Shown here: in pieces, positions 8,598 through 16,520 of the stretch
Layout of the letters: each line of letters opens with the position of its first letter
Numbering within the stretch: the first letter of the stretch is position 1
Origin: Bacillota bacterium
GTDB taxonomy: Bacteria; Bacillota_C; Negativicutes; JAEYSJ01
Reading direction: 5' to 3'
NCBI GenBank assembly: GCA_023434855.1
Contig: JAEYSJ010000258.1
Location: 1-21,434, forward strand
DNA: 21,434 nt
The notes under the pieces: generated by a model
The model's database searches: none
Told to the model about the DNA's origin: nothing
What the model saw: only the letters and a program-made list of their open reading frames with translations
Position numbers and translations under genes: made by a program

Positions 8598-9644
8598 ATG
8601 GGATTGGCTAAAATAAGGTCTGTAGGCACGGCGGTACCACCGCATGCTTTACGCCAGGAAGATATTAAGAAAACAGCAGCCGCACTGTTTAGTCCGCATC
8701 TGCAGCATATCGACCGGCTGCTCCCGGTGTTTGAAAATGGCTGCATCCACACCCGTTATTTGTCCCGGCCCCTTGAGTGGTATAGTGTTGTACATACATT
8801 TGCAGAGGCTAATCAGGTATATACAGAAGTCGCATTAGAACTGGCTGTGGAAGCGTCCCGGCAGGCAATAGACCGGGCAGGGTTAGAACTCCGGGACGTT
8901 GGTATGGTAGTTTTTGTATCATCAACCGGTATTGCTACTCCGTCCTTAGATACAAAACTAATTCAACGGCTGGGCCTATCACCCCATACATTCCGATTGC
9001 CTGTTTGGGGGCTTGGCTGTGCCGGCGGTGTGGCAGGCATCGCCAGGGCCGCCGAACTGGCAAACAACTTTCCTGATAGCTCCGTATTGCTGGTAGCGGT
9101 TGAATTATGCAGTCTGACGTTTCAGCGCAACGACTTTTCGAAGGCGAATTTGGTTGGCAGCAGTATTTTTGCGGATGGGGCAGCTGCGGCCATCATAGCG
9201 GCAGAGGGCAACGGACCTTCGGTATATGGCAGTTATAGCACGCTGTTTCCTGATTCTGAAGATATTATGGGCTGGGAATTAATAGATACAGGCCTAAAGG
9301 TACGGTTTTCCCGGGATATCCCCAGTCTTGTGAGAAAAGAATTGCCGGAACTGGTTGAACAGGCCTGTAAATTGTGGGGGATTGAGCGGGAAGACATTCA
9401 ACATTTTGTGGTACATCCTGGTGGGGCAAAAGTGCTGAGCGCATACTCGGACTGTCTCGGACTAAAGGATCATAAGCTGGCACATGCTTACGAGGTTCTT
9501 AGCAATTTCGGTAATATGTCAAGCTCATCGGTGCTTTTTGTTCTTGATCAGTTTTTGTCATCAACACCAGCGACTGATGAGTTCGGGCTCATGCTATCTT
9601 TAGGCCCGGGATTTTGTGCAGAGCAGGTGCTCTTTCAATGGTAA
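8598..9644 (+). CDS. bcsA: Type III polyketide synthase (BcsA/BpsA-like, chalcone/stilbene synthase family)
   Basis: This 348-residue thiolase-fold homodimeric enzyme condenses an acyl-CoA starter with malonyl-CoA units. The catalytic triad is intact: Cys141 in WGLGCAGG, His273 in VVHPGGAKV and Asn306 in FGNMSS. The protein follows Bacillus subtilis BcsA (BpsA) closely: IDRLL, ENG.IH.R, VSSTGIATPS, ELCSLTFQ and DIMGWE are shared. BpsA makes long-chain alkylpyrones from fatty acyl-CoAs, the likely product class here. The chosen ATG (MGLAKIRSVGTA) fits the family N-terminus. An upstream GTG at 8472 and ATG at 8568 give extensions with no homology, and ribosome binding is weak for all of them. 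A TTGACT near 8461 could be part of the promoter. The next gene overlaps by 7 bases, as in the Bacillus bpsA-bpsB pair. Confidence 0.9.
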   Translation: MGLAKIRSVGTAVPPHALRQEDIKKTAAALFSPHLQHIDRLLPVFENGCIHTRYLSRPLEWYSVVHTFAEANQVYTEVALELAVEASRQAIDRAGLELRDVGMVVFVSSTGIATPSLDTKLIQRLGLSPHTFRLPVWGLGCAGGVAGIARAAELANNFPDSSVLLVAVELCSLTFQRNDFSKANLVGSSIFADGAAAAIIAAEGNGPSVYGSYSTLFPDSEDIMGWELIDTGLKVRFSRDIPSLVRKELPELVEQACKLWGIEREDIQHFVVHPGGAKVLSAYSDCLGLKDHKLAHAYEVLSNFGNMSSSSVLFVLDQFLSSTPATDEFGLMLSLGPGFCAEQVLFQW

Positions 9645-10168
9645 TCACATGGATCTGGCTGATATTTGCCGTCATTATCAGCCAGCGTCTGCTGGAATTA
9701 TACATTGCGCGGCGTAACCGTATCTGGGCGCTGTCAGCCGGTGCAAAAGAATTCGGCGCCAGCCATTATCCTGCATTCTTTATAGTACATGGCGGGTGGT
9801 TAGCCGGGTGGGTTAGTGAAGCCGCCATGCGGAATAGTTTGTCAGATATATGGTATGTCTGGCTTGGAATCTTTTTGGGTGCCCAGATTTTAAGATATTG
9901 GTGTATCACGAGTTTGGGGAGGTATTGGAATACCCGCATCCTTATCGTACCTGGCAGTACTTTAATACGGCGGGGGCCTTATCGTATCATGAAACATCCA
10001 AACTATCTGGCAGTAACAATAGAATTAATTTCCGTACCGATGATTTTTGGGGCGCTGACAACCGCTGTTTTAGCTACACTTGTCAATACGGTGTTGCTTA
10101 TGCGCATTCGCATTCCTTTGGAGGAACAGGCATTACAATTAATTAAAACTGCTGAAAAAGACGGATAG
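9638..10168 (+). CDS. Isoprenylcysteine carboxyl methyltransferase-like membrane protein (YpbQ/BpsB-like)
   Basis: The 176-residue protein is very hydrophobic, with about four or five membrane segments. It carries the ICMT/PEMT signature RRGPYRIMKHPNY (111-123), which binds S-adenosylmethionine at the membrane face. The start is the ATG at 9638, which lies inside the last codons of the polyketide synthase, so translation is probably coupled; an upstream in-frame GTG would add eight unlikely residues. In Bacillus subtilis the equivalent neighbour (BpsB/YpbQ) O-methylates alkylpyrones made by BpsA, so methylation of a membrane-embedded pyrone is the best guess here. The carboxyl-methylation of prenylated proteins suggested by the family name is unlikely in bacteria. 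The gene ends at a hairpin terminator. Confidence 0.87.
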   Translation: MVITWIWLIFAVIISQRLLELYIARRNRIWALSAGAKEFGASHYPAFFIVHGGWLAGWVSEAAMRNSLSDIWYVWLGIFLGAQILRYWCITSLGRYWNTRILIVPGSTLIRRGPYRIMKHPNYLAVTIELISVPMIFGALTTAVLATLVNTVLLMRIRIPLEEQALQLIKTAEKDG

Positions 10169-10179
10169 TTATTCAATTA

Positions 10180-10216
10180 TAAAGAGCTGGCACAATTAAT
10201 TTTGGCCGGCTCTTTA
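10180..10216. terminator. Bidirectional terminator between convergent genes
   Basis: The arms 10180-10191 (TAAAGAGCTGGC) and 10205-10216 pair over 12 bases with one G-T wobble, with a 13-base loop. The A/T ends give U-rich tails in both directions. It lies between the stop codons of the methyltransferase gene and the 3D-domain gene. Confidence 0.8.
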
Positions 10217-10227
10217 TTGGTATTCCT

Positions 10228-10767
10228 CTATACGCGTTCTGGGGGTTGATCATTACGATCAGTGTTTAATACATAAACCTTTACCGGTTTTATACCGAAA
10301 TTTTGCGCCTCGCTTACTGTCCACTTGGCCACATCGATACGATGGCCTTTTATAGCTCCGCCGGTATCTTCGGCGACCGCATATTCGGTTCTGCCGTCCG
10401 GATACTTAATAAGTACACGTGAGCCAAGGGGAATAATCCTGGGGTCGACTGCAATTACACCTGGACGAACTTGTGTACCCATGTGGGTTTTGTTGCCCCA
10501 TTGGTCATTATCGTGCGGCCCCGGTGCGTACGCCGTCGCTGTAATATCAAGCACCTGTTTAACGTTTGCTTCCGGTGGGACATTTTGCTCAGATGGCTGT
10601 GCTTCCTGGGTTGCAACCGGCGGGCTATTATCCTTTGATTCCGCCGCCGCTTGAGAGCCGGCTGGGATACCATGCAGGAGCGCCGCTGACATCATAGCCG
10701 CTCCTGCTAATGCTGCCGCAAGTTTTTTATACCGCCGCTTAATTGGTCGATGGCATTTATTTTTCAT
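10228..10767 (-). CDS. Secreted 3D-domain protein (YuiC/lytic-transglycosylase-like)
   Basis: The 179-residue precursor has a basic start (KNKCHRPIKRRYKK), a hydrophobic segment (about 16-33) and a small-residue cleavage region near GSQAAA, so it is exported. A Pro/Gln-rich linker (about 44-70) leads to the 3D domain (about 74-168), a double-psi beta barrel named for three conserved aspartates, here Asp108 (VDPR), Asp134 (AEDTGG) and Asp145 (RIDV). Related domains in YuiC and MltA cleave or bind peptidoglycan, so a wall-remodelling role is likely; no separate binding domain (LysM, G5, SH3) is present. The start follows AAGGAGG at 8 bases. A longer frame from 10857 would begin inside a REP-like palindrome and is rejected. 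Confidence 0.87.
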   Translation of the reverse strand: MKNKCHRPIKRRYKKLAAALAGAAMMSAALLHGIPAGSQAAAESKDNSPPVATQEAQPSEQNVPPEANVKQVLDITATAYAPGPHDNDQWGNKTHMGTQVRPGVIAVDPRIIPLGSRVLIKYPDGRTEYAVAEDTGGAIKGHRIDVAKWTVSEAQNFGIKPVKVYVLNTDRNDQPPERV

Positions 10768-10825
10768 TAAACATACCTCCTTACGCTTTAGTATCTGCGC
10801 AATAATCCTTTGAAATTCCAGAATA

Positions 10826-10858
10826 AATGAGACTTGGGGACGGTTCCCTTGGCTCATT
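10826..10858. repeat. REP-like imperfect palindrome, left copy
   Basis: AATGAG (10826-10831) pairs with CTCATT (10853-10858), and an inner GGGGA pairs with TTCCC around a CGG loop. The core GGGGACGGTTC recurs in inverse orientation near 11071-11083. It sits in the leader of the 3D-domain gene. Confidence 0.6.
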
Positions 10859-10950
10859 GAGCAGCTTGATTATCAAGAAGTAAATAATATTTGTTAATCT
10901 AGTAATTGAGGATAAGAAAAATTTGATTAGTAATAATATAACTTCAGTAG

Positions 10951-10979
10951 TTGCCTCAGAGAAATATGGTACCTATAAG
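10951..10979 (+). promoter_or_regulatory. Candidate promoter upstream of the M24 peptidase
   Basis: TTGCCT (10951-10956) and TATAAG (10974-10979) are 17 bases apart, a good sigma-A layout. The distance to the peptidase start is about 200 bases, with a REP-like copy between, so the assignment is uncertain. The rest of the 10768-11182 spacer is A+T-rich and holds no reading frame that I can support. Confidence 0.35.
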
Positions 10980-11060
10980 CATTAGGATAATCTATTGTTC
11001 AACTGAAACTAAAGCAGGGAAAATTAAAATGGTTATATCAGTAGTGCCGGGTTAAAATTT

Positions 11061-11092
11061 TACGAGTCAGCAGAACCGTCCCCCATGTCTTT
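11061..11092. repeat. REP-like sequence, right copy in inverse orientation
   Basis: Read on the minus strand this stretch carries GACATGGGGGACGGTTCTGC and then TGACTCGT. It shares GGGGACGGTTC with the copy at 10826 and the TGACTC end with the hairpin at 260-299. The two copies face each other across about 200 bases of non-coding DNA, a REPIN-like layout. Confidence 0.55.
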
Positions 11093-11182
11093 ATATCTTA
11101 TTTGTTAATTAACGCAGGAGATGTCACTGATACGTAGAATAAACTGGAAGTATTAAATATTGCGAATAGGAGTAATTTGACA

Positions 11183-12373
11183 ATGACAGATTTCCAGTTG
11201 CAAGAATATGAAACACGTCTTGACGGATTGCGGAAGGTTCTAGCCGAAAATAATGTAGATGTAGCAGTGTTAAATCTGAATTCAGACCTATATTATTATA
11301 CCGGTTCAGTTAAACCTTTGTGTGCAATAATTCCGGCGAAGGGCGAGCCGTTTGTATTTGCCCGTAAGGCTTTGCAAAAGATTAGAGAGGAAATTGTTGG
11401 TTTTCGTTTGGAAGAGTTTCGCAATACCAACGATTTGCTGCAGACAATTAAACGGAATGGTTTGACATACGTAAAACAGGTTGGTTTTACTTTGGACAGC
11501 GCGGCATATTCAACGGTGCAACGTTGGCGGGAGGTTTTTCCTGAAGCAGCGATAAGTGATTTATCCTGGCAAATCCGACAATTAAGGATGGTTAAATCTG
11601 AAGCAGAGATTGCCAGATTCGTGCAGGCAGGGAGAATTCTTAGTAAACTGCCGCAAATAGTCCAGGAATCCTTTAGGCCGGGAATGACAGAATTGGAGCT
11701 AAGTGCCGCTATCGAACATTATTTCCGGTTAAACGGGCACTGTGGATTGACCCGCTGCCGCAGTGAAGTGATGGAAATGGGATTTGGTGTATGTAGCAGC
11801 GGGACAAATAGTCTGGCAGGTACAAAGTTTGACGGAATATGCGCCGGTGTAGGCGTTTCCAATGCCGTTCCCTATGGGGCTGGCAGGCACGCGATAGCTA
11901 GCAACCAACCGGTTATCATGGATTATGGATTTAATTTTGGGGGATATCACTCCGACCAAACGAGAATGCTGTCTTGGGGAGAGCCAGAGACTTCCGTTTT
12001 AAAAGCTTATCAAGCAATGCTTAAAGTGGAAGAGACTATTTTGGGGGAGTTAAAGCCCGGCCGTTTGTGGAGCGCCGTATATGAAACAGCATTGCAAGCC
12101 GCCGCCGCAACCGGTTATGAGGCTGAGTTTATGGGTCTTGGTCCGGAAAAAGTCCGGTTCGTTGGCCATGGAGTCGGATTGGAATTGGATGAGCCACCGC
12201 TTTTGGCGCCTAGGATGAATTTTCCTCTGGAAGCAGGAATGGTGGTGGCCATTGAACCCAAAGTTTCTCTGCCGGGGTTGGGAGTGATCGGGATAGAAGA
12301 TACTGTCGTGATTCGGGAAAATGGGATTGAAGTTATTACAACCTGTCCGAAAGATTTTTTTGTTATTGGCTGA
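11183..12373 (+). CDS. M24 family metallopeptidase (Xaa-Pro aminopeptidase-like)
   Basis: The 396-residue protein has an N-terminal creatinase-like domain (about 8-130) and a C-terminal pita-bread domain (about 143-390). The five metal ligands are all present: Asp247 (MDYG), Asp258 (SDQTR), His329 (GHGVG), Glu358 (AIEPK) and Glu372 (GIEDT), so it should bind two metal ions. Members remove N-terminal residues before proline, or hydrolyse related substrates. The substrate-site His normally seen as N-x-x-x-PH before the first ligand is replaced by Tyr231 (SNAVPYG), so specificity or activity may differ. The ATG is chosen because it is 10 bases after AGGAG; the in-frame TTG two codons earlier is only 4 bases away. 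It is cytosolic (no signal peptide) and converges on the M20 gene. Confidence 0.9.
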   Translation: MTDFQLQEYETRLDGLRKVLAENNVDVAVLNLNSDLYYYTGSVKPLCAIIPAKGEPFVFARKALQKIREEIVGFRLEEFRNTNDLLQTIKRNGLTYVKQVGFTLDSAAYSTVQRWREVFPEAAISDLSWQIRQLRMVKSEAEIARFVQAGRILSKLPQIVQESFRPGMTELELSAAIEHYFRLNGHCGLTRCRSEVMEMGFGVCSSGTNSLAGTKFDGICAGVGVSNAVPYGAGRHAIASNQPVIMDYGFNFGGYHSDQTRMLSWGEPETSVLKAYQAMLKVEETILGELKPGRLWSAVYETALQAAAATGYEAEFMGLGPEKVRFVGHGVGLELDEPPLLAPRMNFPLEAGMVVAIEPKVSLPGLGVIGIEDTVVIRENGIEVITTCPKDFFVIG

Positions 12374-12428
12374 CGTGCCGGCAATGACTCATCATATTGC
12401 ACCCGAAAATTAATATTGATACTAAAGA

Positions 12429-12471
12429 AAAAAACCTGCGATATTGCAATTGAAAACATCGCAGGTTTTTT
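12429..12471. terminator. Bidirectional terminator between M24 and M20 genes
   Basis: The 14-base arms AAAAAACCTGCGAT (12429-12442) and its exact inverse complement (12458-12471) enclose a 15-base loop. A GC core flanked by A and T runs works as an intrinsic terminator on either strand, suiting the convergent genes. Confidence 0.9.
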
Positions 12472-12528
12472 CATATCGAAAATTATTACTGCCCGGATAG
12501 CAAACATTTTCTATCTACAGTGTATAGA

Positions 12529-13668
12529 TTACTCCCCTGAGGCCTGCCAATCAACTAAATCGACCGCAGTCATTGCCATTGCCTTGGCTCCTACCAGCAA
12601 TCGCTCCTGGGCATAATCAGATCCTGCCGCTATGGCAAACAGCGGTGTATGTGCCGCAAGGTTGCAGCCAATGTTAATATCCGGATGGATAGTTGGGGTG
12701 GCATGGCTGACATTGCCTACATCGGTAGATCCGTCTGCGTCTTCCGGTCCGAGAAACTTTACCTGTTCGCCCAATAAAGTCATATTATTTTTGAACAATT
12801 CCATAAGCCGCTGAGCATTAATCAATTCTTTGAATAAAGGTTCATAATGCACCATTTCTACAGATGTGCCGGTAGCTAATGCAATTCCTTCCGCTAGCTG
12901 TCGTACCGCCGGAATCACTGTATTTTCCAAATAGCAGGAGGATAATGCCCTAATGGTAAATTTCGCCTCGGCTTCGTCAGGCACAATATTAGGTGCTGCT
13001 CCTCCTTTGGTGATAATTCCTGCGAGAATAGTCTCCTGGGTAAAAGTATGGCGCAGTGTCTTTATTCCTTGATAAAACATAACAAGGGCGTCCAAAGCGT
13101 TAACGCCTTTGTTTGTTTTACTGGCAACATGTGCCGGATGACCGTGAAAAGTTACTCTTAGCGGATGAGAAGCATAGGAAGTACCCCCCAGGTAGTTCCC
13201 ATCCGCGGGATGAACAATCAGCGCTGCCGCTAATCCATCAAAAATTCCGTCTGCGGCCATTGTTACTTTAGCACCACTTGTTTCCTCCGCCGGGCAGCCG
13301 ATAAAATAGGAACTGGCCCGTTCACCGGCTACGGATGCAAAGGCTGCGGCAGCCCCCCAGCTCATAGCGGCAATCAGATTATGGCCACAGGCGTGGCCCA
13401 GTTCAGGTAATGCGTCATATTCAGCCAAAAAAGCAATCTTAGGGCCATTGTTGCCTTTTTTTGCAATGAAGGCCGTTTCATAACCGCCAATGTTTTTTTT
13501 CACACTGAAACCCCGGCGTTCTGCCGCTGTAGCCAGCAGGCGGGCCGCCTGGTATTCCTTGCCCCCCAGTTCGGGATTTTTGTGCAGGAACAAACTTATT
13601 TCTGTGAGTTCAGGAGCCATTGCATTCACAGTGGCGACTACTTGTTCTTTCCATGCTTGCTTATCCAA
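12529..13668 (-). CDS. M20 family amidohydrolase/dipeptidase (PM20D2/AbgB-like)
   Basis: The 379-residue cytosolic protein is a two-metal amidohydrolase of peptidase family M20D. The metal site is seen in AEYDALPELGHACGHN (about 82-97: His92, Cys94, His96) and the catalytic Glu pair in PAEETSG (Glu128-Glu129). A dimerisation domain begins near SHPLRVTFHGHPAHVASK. The SDVG-like segment (GSTDVGNVSHATPT) resembles p-aminobenzoyl-glutamate hydrolase AbgB and the Xaa-Arg/beta-alanyl dipeptidase PM20D2, so a dipeptide or N-acyl amino acid substrate is likely. The start is taken as TTG at 13668 because GGAGG lies 7 bases upstream. The longer frame from 13728 has no such site and would overlap the end of the carboxypeptidase gene. 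It lies 37 bases after that gene, probably co-transcribed. Confidence 0.88.
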   Translation of the reverse strand: MDKQAWKEQVVATVNAMAPELTEISLFLHKNPELGGKEYQAARLLATAAERRGFSVKKNIGGYETAFIAKKGNNGPKIAFLAEYDALPELGHACGHNLIAAMSWGAAAAFASVAGERASSYFIGCPAEETSGAKVTMAADGIFDGLAAALIVHPADGNYLGGTSYASHPLRVTFHGHPAHVASKTNKGVNALDALVMFYQGIKTLRHTFTQETILAGIITKGGAAPNIVPDEAEAKFTIRALSSCYLENTVIPAVRQLAEGIALATGTSVEMVHYEPLFKELINAQRLMELFKNNMTLLGEQVKFLGPEDADGSTDVGNVSHATPTIHPDINIGCNLAAHTPLFAIAAGSDYAQERLLVGAKAMAMTAVDLVDWQASGE

Positions 13669-13705
13669 TTGTTCACCTCCGGTTTTTACTATTTCGCCGA
13701 TACAA

Positions 13706-14656
13706 TCAGCCCGTAGTGGCTGATTCAATTATTTCCAGTCCATCTGTTGCGCTTGCCAGCCTAGCCATTACCCCTAAGGGAAGGGTTGCCTTGTCCGGTG
13801 TATGGCCAAAGTATAAATTATAAAGGACCGGCTTATTTAAGCCGCCCAAACGTTCATGCAGCACCTCTTCAATAGTGAAGCTAGGGGGCGTGGCTTCGCT
13901 GTCGCAGCCCGTACACATATCAAACACGATCCCGGCCGCGGATTGCAGTTTACCGGCCAATAACAGCTGGGTTAACATGCGATCGATGCGATATGGTGCT
14001 TCACCGACTTCTTCAAGAAAGAGTATTTTTCCATATGTATCAATTTCGTAAGGTGTACCCATTGTGGCTGCAATAAGGGATAAGTTTCCCCCGGTCAGGT
14101 ATCCCCGGGCCGTTCCCGGAGTGATAAACAGGGGGTCTGAGGCAAGCGGCGGATTGCAAATGGCACCGAGGGGTTCGACTGCAGTAACAGCCCGCATAAA
14201 ATAATCCCAAGTGTAATCCGGTAATCCTTTCCCCATATCTGATGCCACCATCGGTCCATGGAAGGTCACAAGACCGGTATACTGACCGATACTTATATGC
14301 AGGGCTGTAATGTCGCTATAGCCGACAAACACCTTGGGATGGGCCCGGATCATATTATAGTCCAGAAGATCCAGCAGCCGCATCGTTCCATACCCGCCGC
14401 GGAGGCAGATAATGCCGTCTATATCAGGCGATGCAAACATAGCATTAATGTCGGCAGCCCGCGCAGCATCCGTTCCGGACAGATATCCCAATGTTTGCCC
14501 TACAGTTGTTCCCAACTGTACCTTGAATCCCTGTTCTTCCAGCCATCGTATTCCTGCTATGGCCAACTCGGGATCACCGGGACTGGCAGGGGCAATTACA
14601 CCAATAGTATCCCCTGGGCGCAGCCGTCTAGGTTTTATCCGGGAAATGCAAGACAT
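13706..14656 (-). CDS. LD-carboxypeptidase (S66 family, LdcA/MccF-like)
   Basis: The 316-residue protein belongs to serine peptidase family S66, whose LdcA members remove the terminal D-alanine from murein tetrapeptides in the cytosol during cell-wall recycling. The nucleophile is Ser114 in GYSDITALH, the acid is about Glu215 in FLEEVGEAPYRIDRML, and the base is His285 in FGHTPDKATLPLG. RPGDTIGVIAPASP (13-26) and the CLRGGYGTMRLLDLLD segment are typical too. Family members of the MccF branch instead cleave acyl-sulphamoyl-adenylates, which cannot be excluded. No signal peptide is seen. The ATG follows GAGGAG at about 8 bases. Together with the Opp transporter upstream, a role in recycling imported murein peptides is inferred. 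Confidence 0.9.
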   Translation of the reverse strand: MSCISRIKPRRLRPGDTIGVIAPASPGDPELAIAGIRWLEEQGFKVQLGTTVGQTLGYLSGTDAARAADINAMFASPDIDGIICLRGGYGTMRLLDLLDYNMIRAHPKVFVGYSDITALHISIGQYTGLVTFHGPMVASDMGKGLPDYTWDYFMRAVTAVEPLGAICNPPLASDPLFITPGTARGYLTGGNLSLIAATMGTPYEIDTYGKILFLEEVGEAPYRIDRMLTQLLLAGKLQSAAGIVFDMCTGCDSEATPPSFTIEEVLHERLGGLNKPVLYNLYFGHTPDKATLPLGVMARLASATDGLEIIESATTG

Positions 14657-14763
14657 GCCTTCATCTCCTCATTGTTATTAATAATAAAGGGATATGCGCA
14701 ATGAAAACGGCACATTACCCCTTCTCTTTTTTTTGTAGCCTTTCAGAGGTTATCTAGTGTCCC

Positions 14764-14893
14764 GAACTGCTTAGAAATCGTCAGACTATCTATTCTGAAC
14801 GGTCGGAGTGAGGACCGCAGTCACACGTTCTATTTACAATGTATTGCGGCAATAGTTTGTACGGCGACGCAGATGGCGGTTTATAAGCAGTTC
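14764..14893. repeat. 130-base element with 20-base terminal inverted repeats (MITE-like or structured RNA)
   Basis: The ends 14764-14783 (GAACTGCTTAGAAATCGTCA) and 14874-14893 match as inverted repeats at 17 of 20 positions. As RNA, 19 of 20 would pair counting G-U. Inside are a CGGTC/GACCG hairpin (near 14800-14817) and a TATTG/CAATA hairpin (near 14842-14854). No reading frame is present. It fills most of the oppA to carboxypeptidase spacer. A clear target duplication was not seen (only CCC on both sides). Confidence 0.6.
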
Positions 14894-14916
14894 CCCCCTT
14901 GAAGTAGTAAATACTA

Positions 14917-16518
14917 CTACTTTTCTATATATGCTGTCTTAAAGTCGGCCAATCCGAGCACCGACCAAAAATAACCCTTAACATACGGTTGGGCAACAAA
15001 TGGCTGGGTAGTATAATAAATCGGCATGATCACCGCATCGTCGAAAAGGATTTTTTCCGCATCATGCATAGCCGGCATCCGGACCTTCTGGTCATTAGTC
15101 GACTGGGCCTGCTCTACCAAACTGTTATATGCCGGATTGTGATACCTGGCATCGTTGCCTGGGTCTTTGAATACGTCCATAAACGTCATCGGATCAGCAT
15201 AGTCCCCAATCCATGAGGCCCGGGCAATTTGAAACTGCCCCTGTGCCCGCGAGTCTAAGAACACCTTGGACTCCTGATTTGTTAACGTAATGGACACACC
15301 CAGGTTTTGTTTCCACATTTCCTGAATAGCTTCGGCAATAGATTTATGCAGTTCGCTAGTGTTGAACAGCAGGGTAACGGGTGGCAGACCCTGGCCGTCA
15401 GGATACCCTGCTTCAGCCAGCAGTTTTTTTGCCTGGATTGCATCCTCGTTCACATAGTTTCCGCCTTCTTCACGAAAGTCCTTGCCGGTGGCCGGATTCA
15501 TCAGTCCGGGCGGCACCCAGGCATAAGCCGGTTGTTTGCCGCCTTTTATGACATTATTCACCAGTGCTTCCCGGTTTATTGCCAGCGCAAATGCTTTGCG
15601 GACTTTTTCGTTGTCAAAGGGCGCTTTCTCAGTATTAAATACATAGTAATATGAACCAAGATAAGGAGAAATCTTGAGGAGGCCTGCCTGGTTAAGCCGG
15701 TCATGCTCGACAACAGGCGGTTCCACTATCATGTCGACCTGATTGTTTTCAATCAATGCCAGCCGGGTGGTTTGTGCCTCGCTTATGGGCCATTCCATTT
15801 TCGCCAGCTTAACTGAGGCTGCATCCCAGTATTGATCATTTTTAACAAATTCAATTTTGCCGTTGTGAACCCAATTGGTGACTTTGAATGGGCCATTGCC
15901 AATCAGAGTCTGGGCATCAGTCGCCCATTTGTCAGGATTGGCGGTTGCAGTTTTCTCGTGAATGGGATAAAAAGCATGGAATGCCACTAAACTGAGAAAG
16001 TAAGCGACAGGCTTGTCCAGGGTTACTTCCAGCGTGTGGTCGTCAAGAGCTTTAACTCCTACCTGATCGGCCCCTATTTTTTTCTCATTGTATGCTTGAC
16101 CGTTCTTAACCGGGAATAACATATATGCATTCTCAGAAGCAAATTCCGGATTTAACGCCCGTTTCCAGGCGAACTCAAAATCATGGGCGGTGACCGGTTC
16201 GCCATTAGACCATTTGGCATTTGAACGCAAATAAAACACATATTTCATGCCATCAGGAGAAACATCCCATTTTTCGGCTACGCCTGGTACCGGCTGGTCT
16301 TTGGCATCAAGGCGCGTCAGACCTTCAAAAATTTGTAATTCTACCAGGTATTCCGGAATTGCGGTGGACTTGGCCGGGTCCAGGGTTGCCGGTTCTGTTT
16401 CCAGGCCATAGCGGAATACCTGATCAGTACCACCAGGGCCTGATTTGCCACAGCCTGCCGCCAGTGTTATAAACATAACCATAACTAACAATGCCGCAAA
16501 GATTTTTTTATTTGCCAT
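14917..16518 (-). CDS. oppA: Oligopeptide-binding lipoprotein OppA (SBP family 5)
   Basis: OppA captures oligopeptides outside the membrane and hands them to OppBC. The 533-residue precursor has a signal sequence with lipobox LAAGC, so Cys23 would be lipidated and anchor the protein. The mature part has the family-5 opening YGLETEPATLDP, the conserved NGEPVTAHDFEFAWKRAL segment and the IGNGPFKVTNW region, as in OppA and the murein-tripeptide binder MppA. Length is typical. The GGGAGG ribosome site lies in the last codons of the preceding serine hydrolase gene, which stops 2 bases before this ATG, so translation is probably coupled. It is the last transport gene of oppBCDF-hydrolase-oppA. Ligand preference cannot be read from sequence. 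Confidence 0.94.
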   Translation of the reverse strand: MANKKIFAALLVMVMFITLAAGCGKSGPGGTDQVFRYGLETEPATLDPAKSTAIPEYLVELQIFEGLTRLDAKDQPVPGVAEKWDVSPDGMKYVFYLRSNAKWSNGEPVTAHDFEFAWKRALNPEFASENAYMLFPVKNGQAYNEKKIGADQVGVKALDDHTLEVTLDKPVAYFLSLVAFHAFYPIHEKTATANPDKWATDAQTLIGNGPFKVTNWVHNGKIEFVKNDQYWDAASVKLAKMEWPISEAQTTRLALIENNQVDMIVEPPVVEHDRLNQAGLLKISPYLGSYYYVFNTEKAPFDNEKVRKAFALAINREALVNNVIKGGKQPAYAWVPPGLMNPATGKDFREEGGNYVNEDAIQAKKLLAEAGYPDGQGLPPVTLLFNTSELHKSIAEAIQEMWKQNLGVSITLTNQESKVFLDSRAQGQFQIARASWIGDYADPMTFMDVFKDPGNDARYHNPAYNSLVEQAQSTNDQKVRMPAMHDAEKILFDDAVIMPIYYTTQPFVAQPYVKGYFWSVLGLADFKTAYIEK

Positions 16519-16520
16519 CG

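Noticed and set aside
10768..10857. Upstream extension of the 3D-domain protein by 30 residues
   Set aside because: The extension begins inside a REP-like palindrome and lacks a ribosome site. The inner ATG has AAGGAGG at 8 bases and is followed by a normal signal peptide.
14657..14760. T-run at 14726-14733 as a plus-strand terminator
   Set aside because: No plus-strand gene ends there and no GC-rich stem precedes the run.
14903..14918. AGTAGT-AAAT-ACTACT hairpin at the oppA stop codon as a terminator
   Set aside because: The stem is only 6-7 bases, A+T-rich, overlaps the stop codon and has no T-run on the minus strand.
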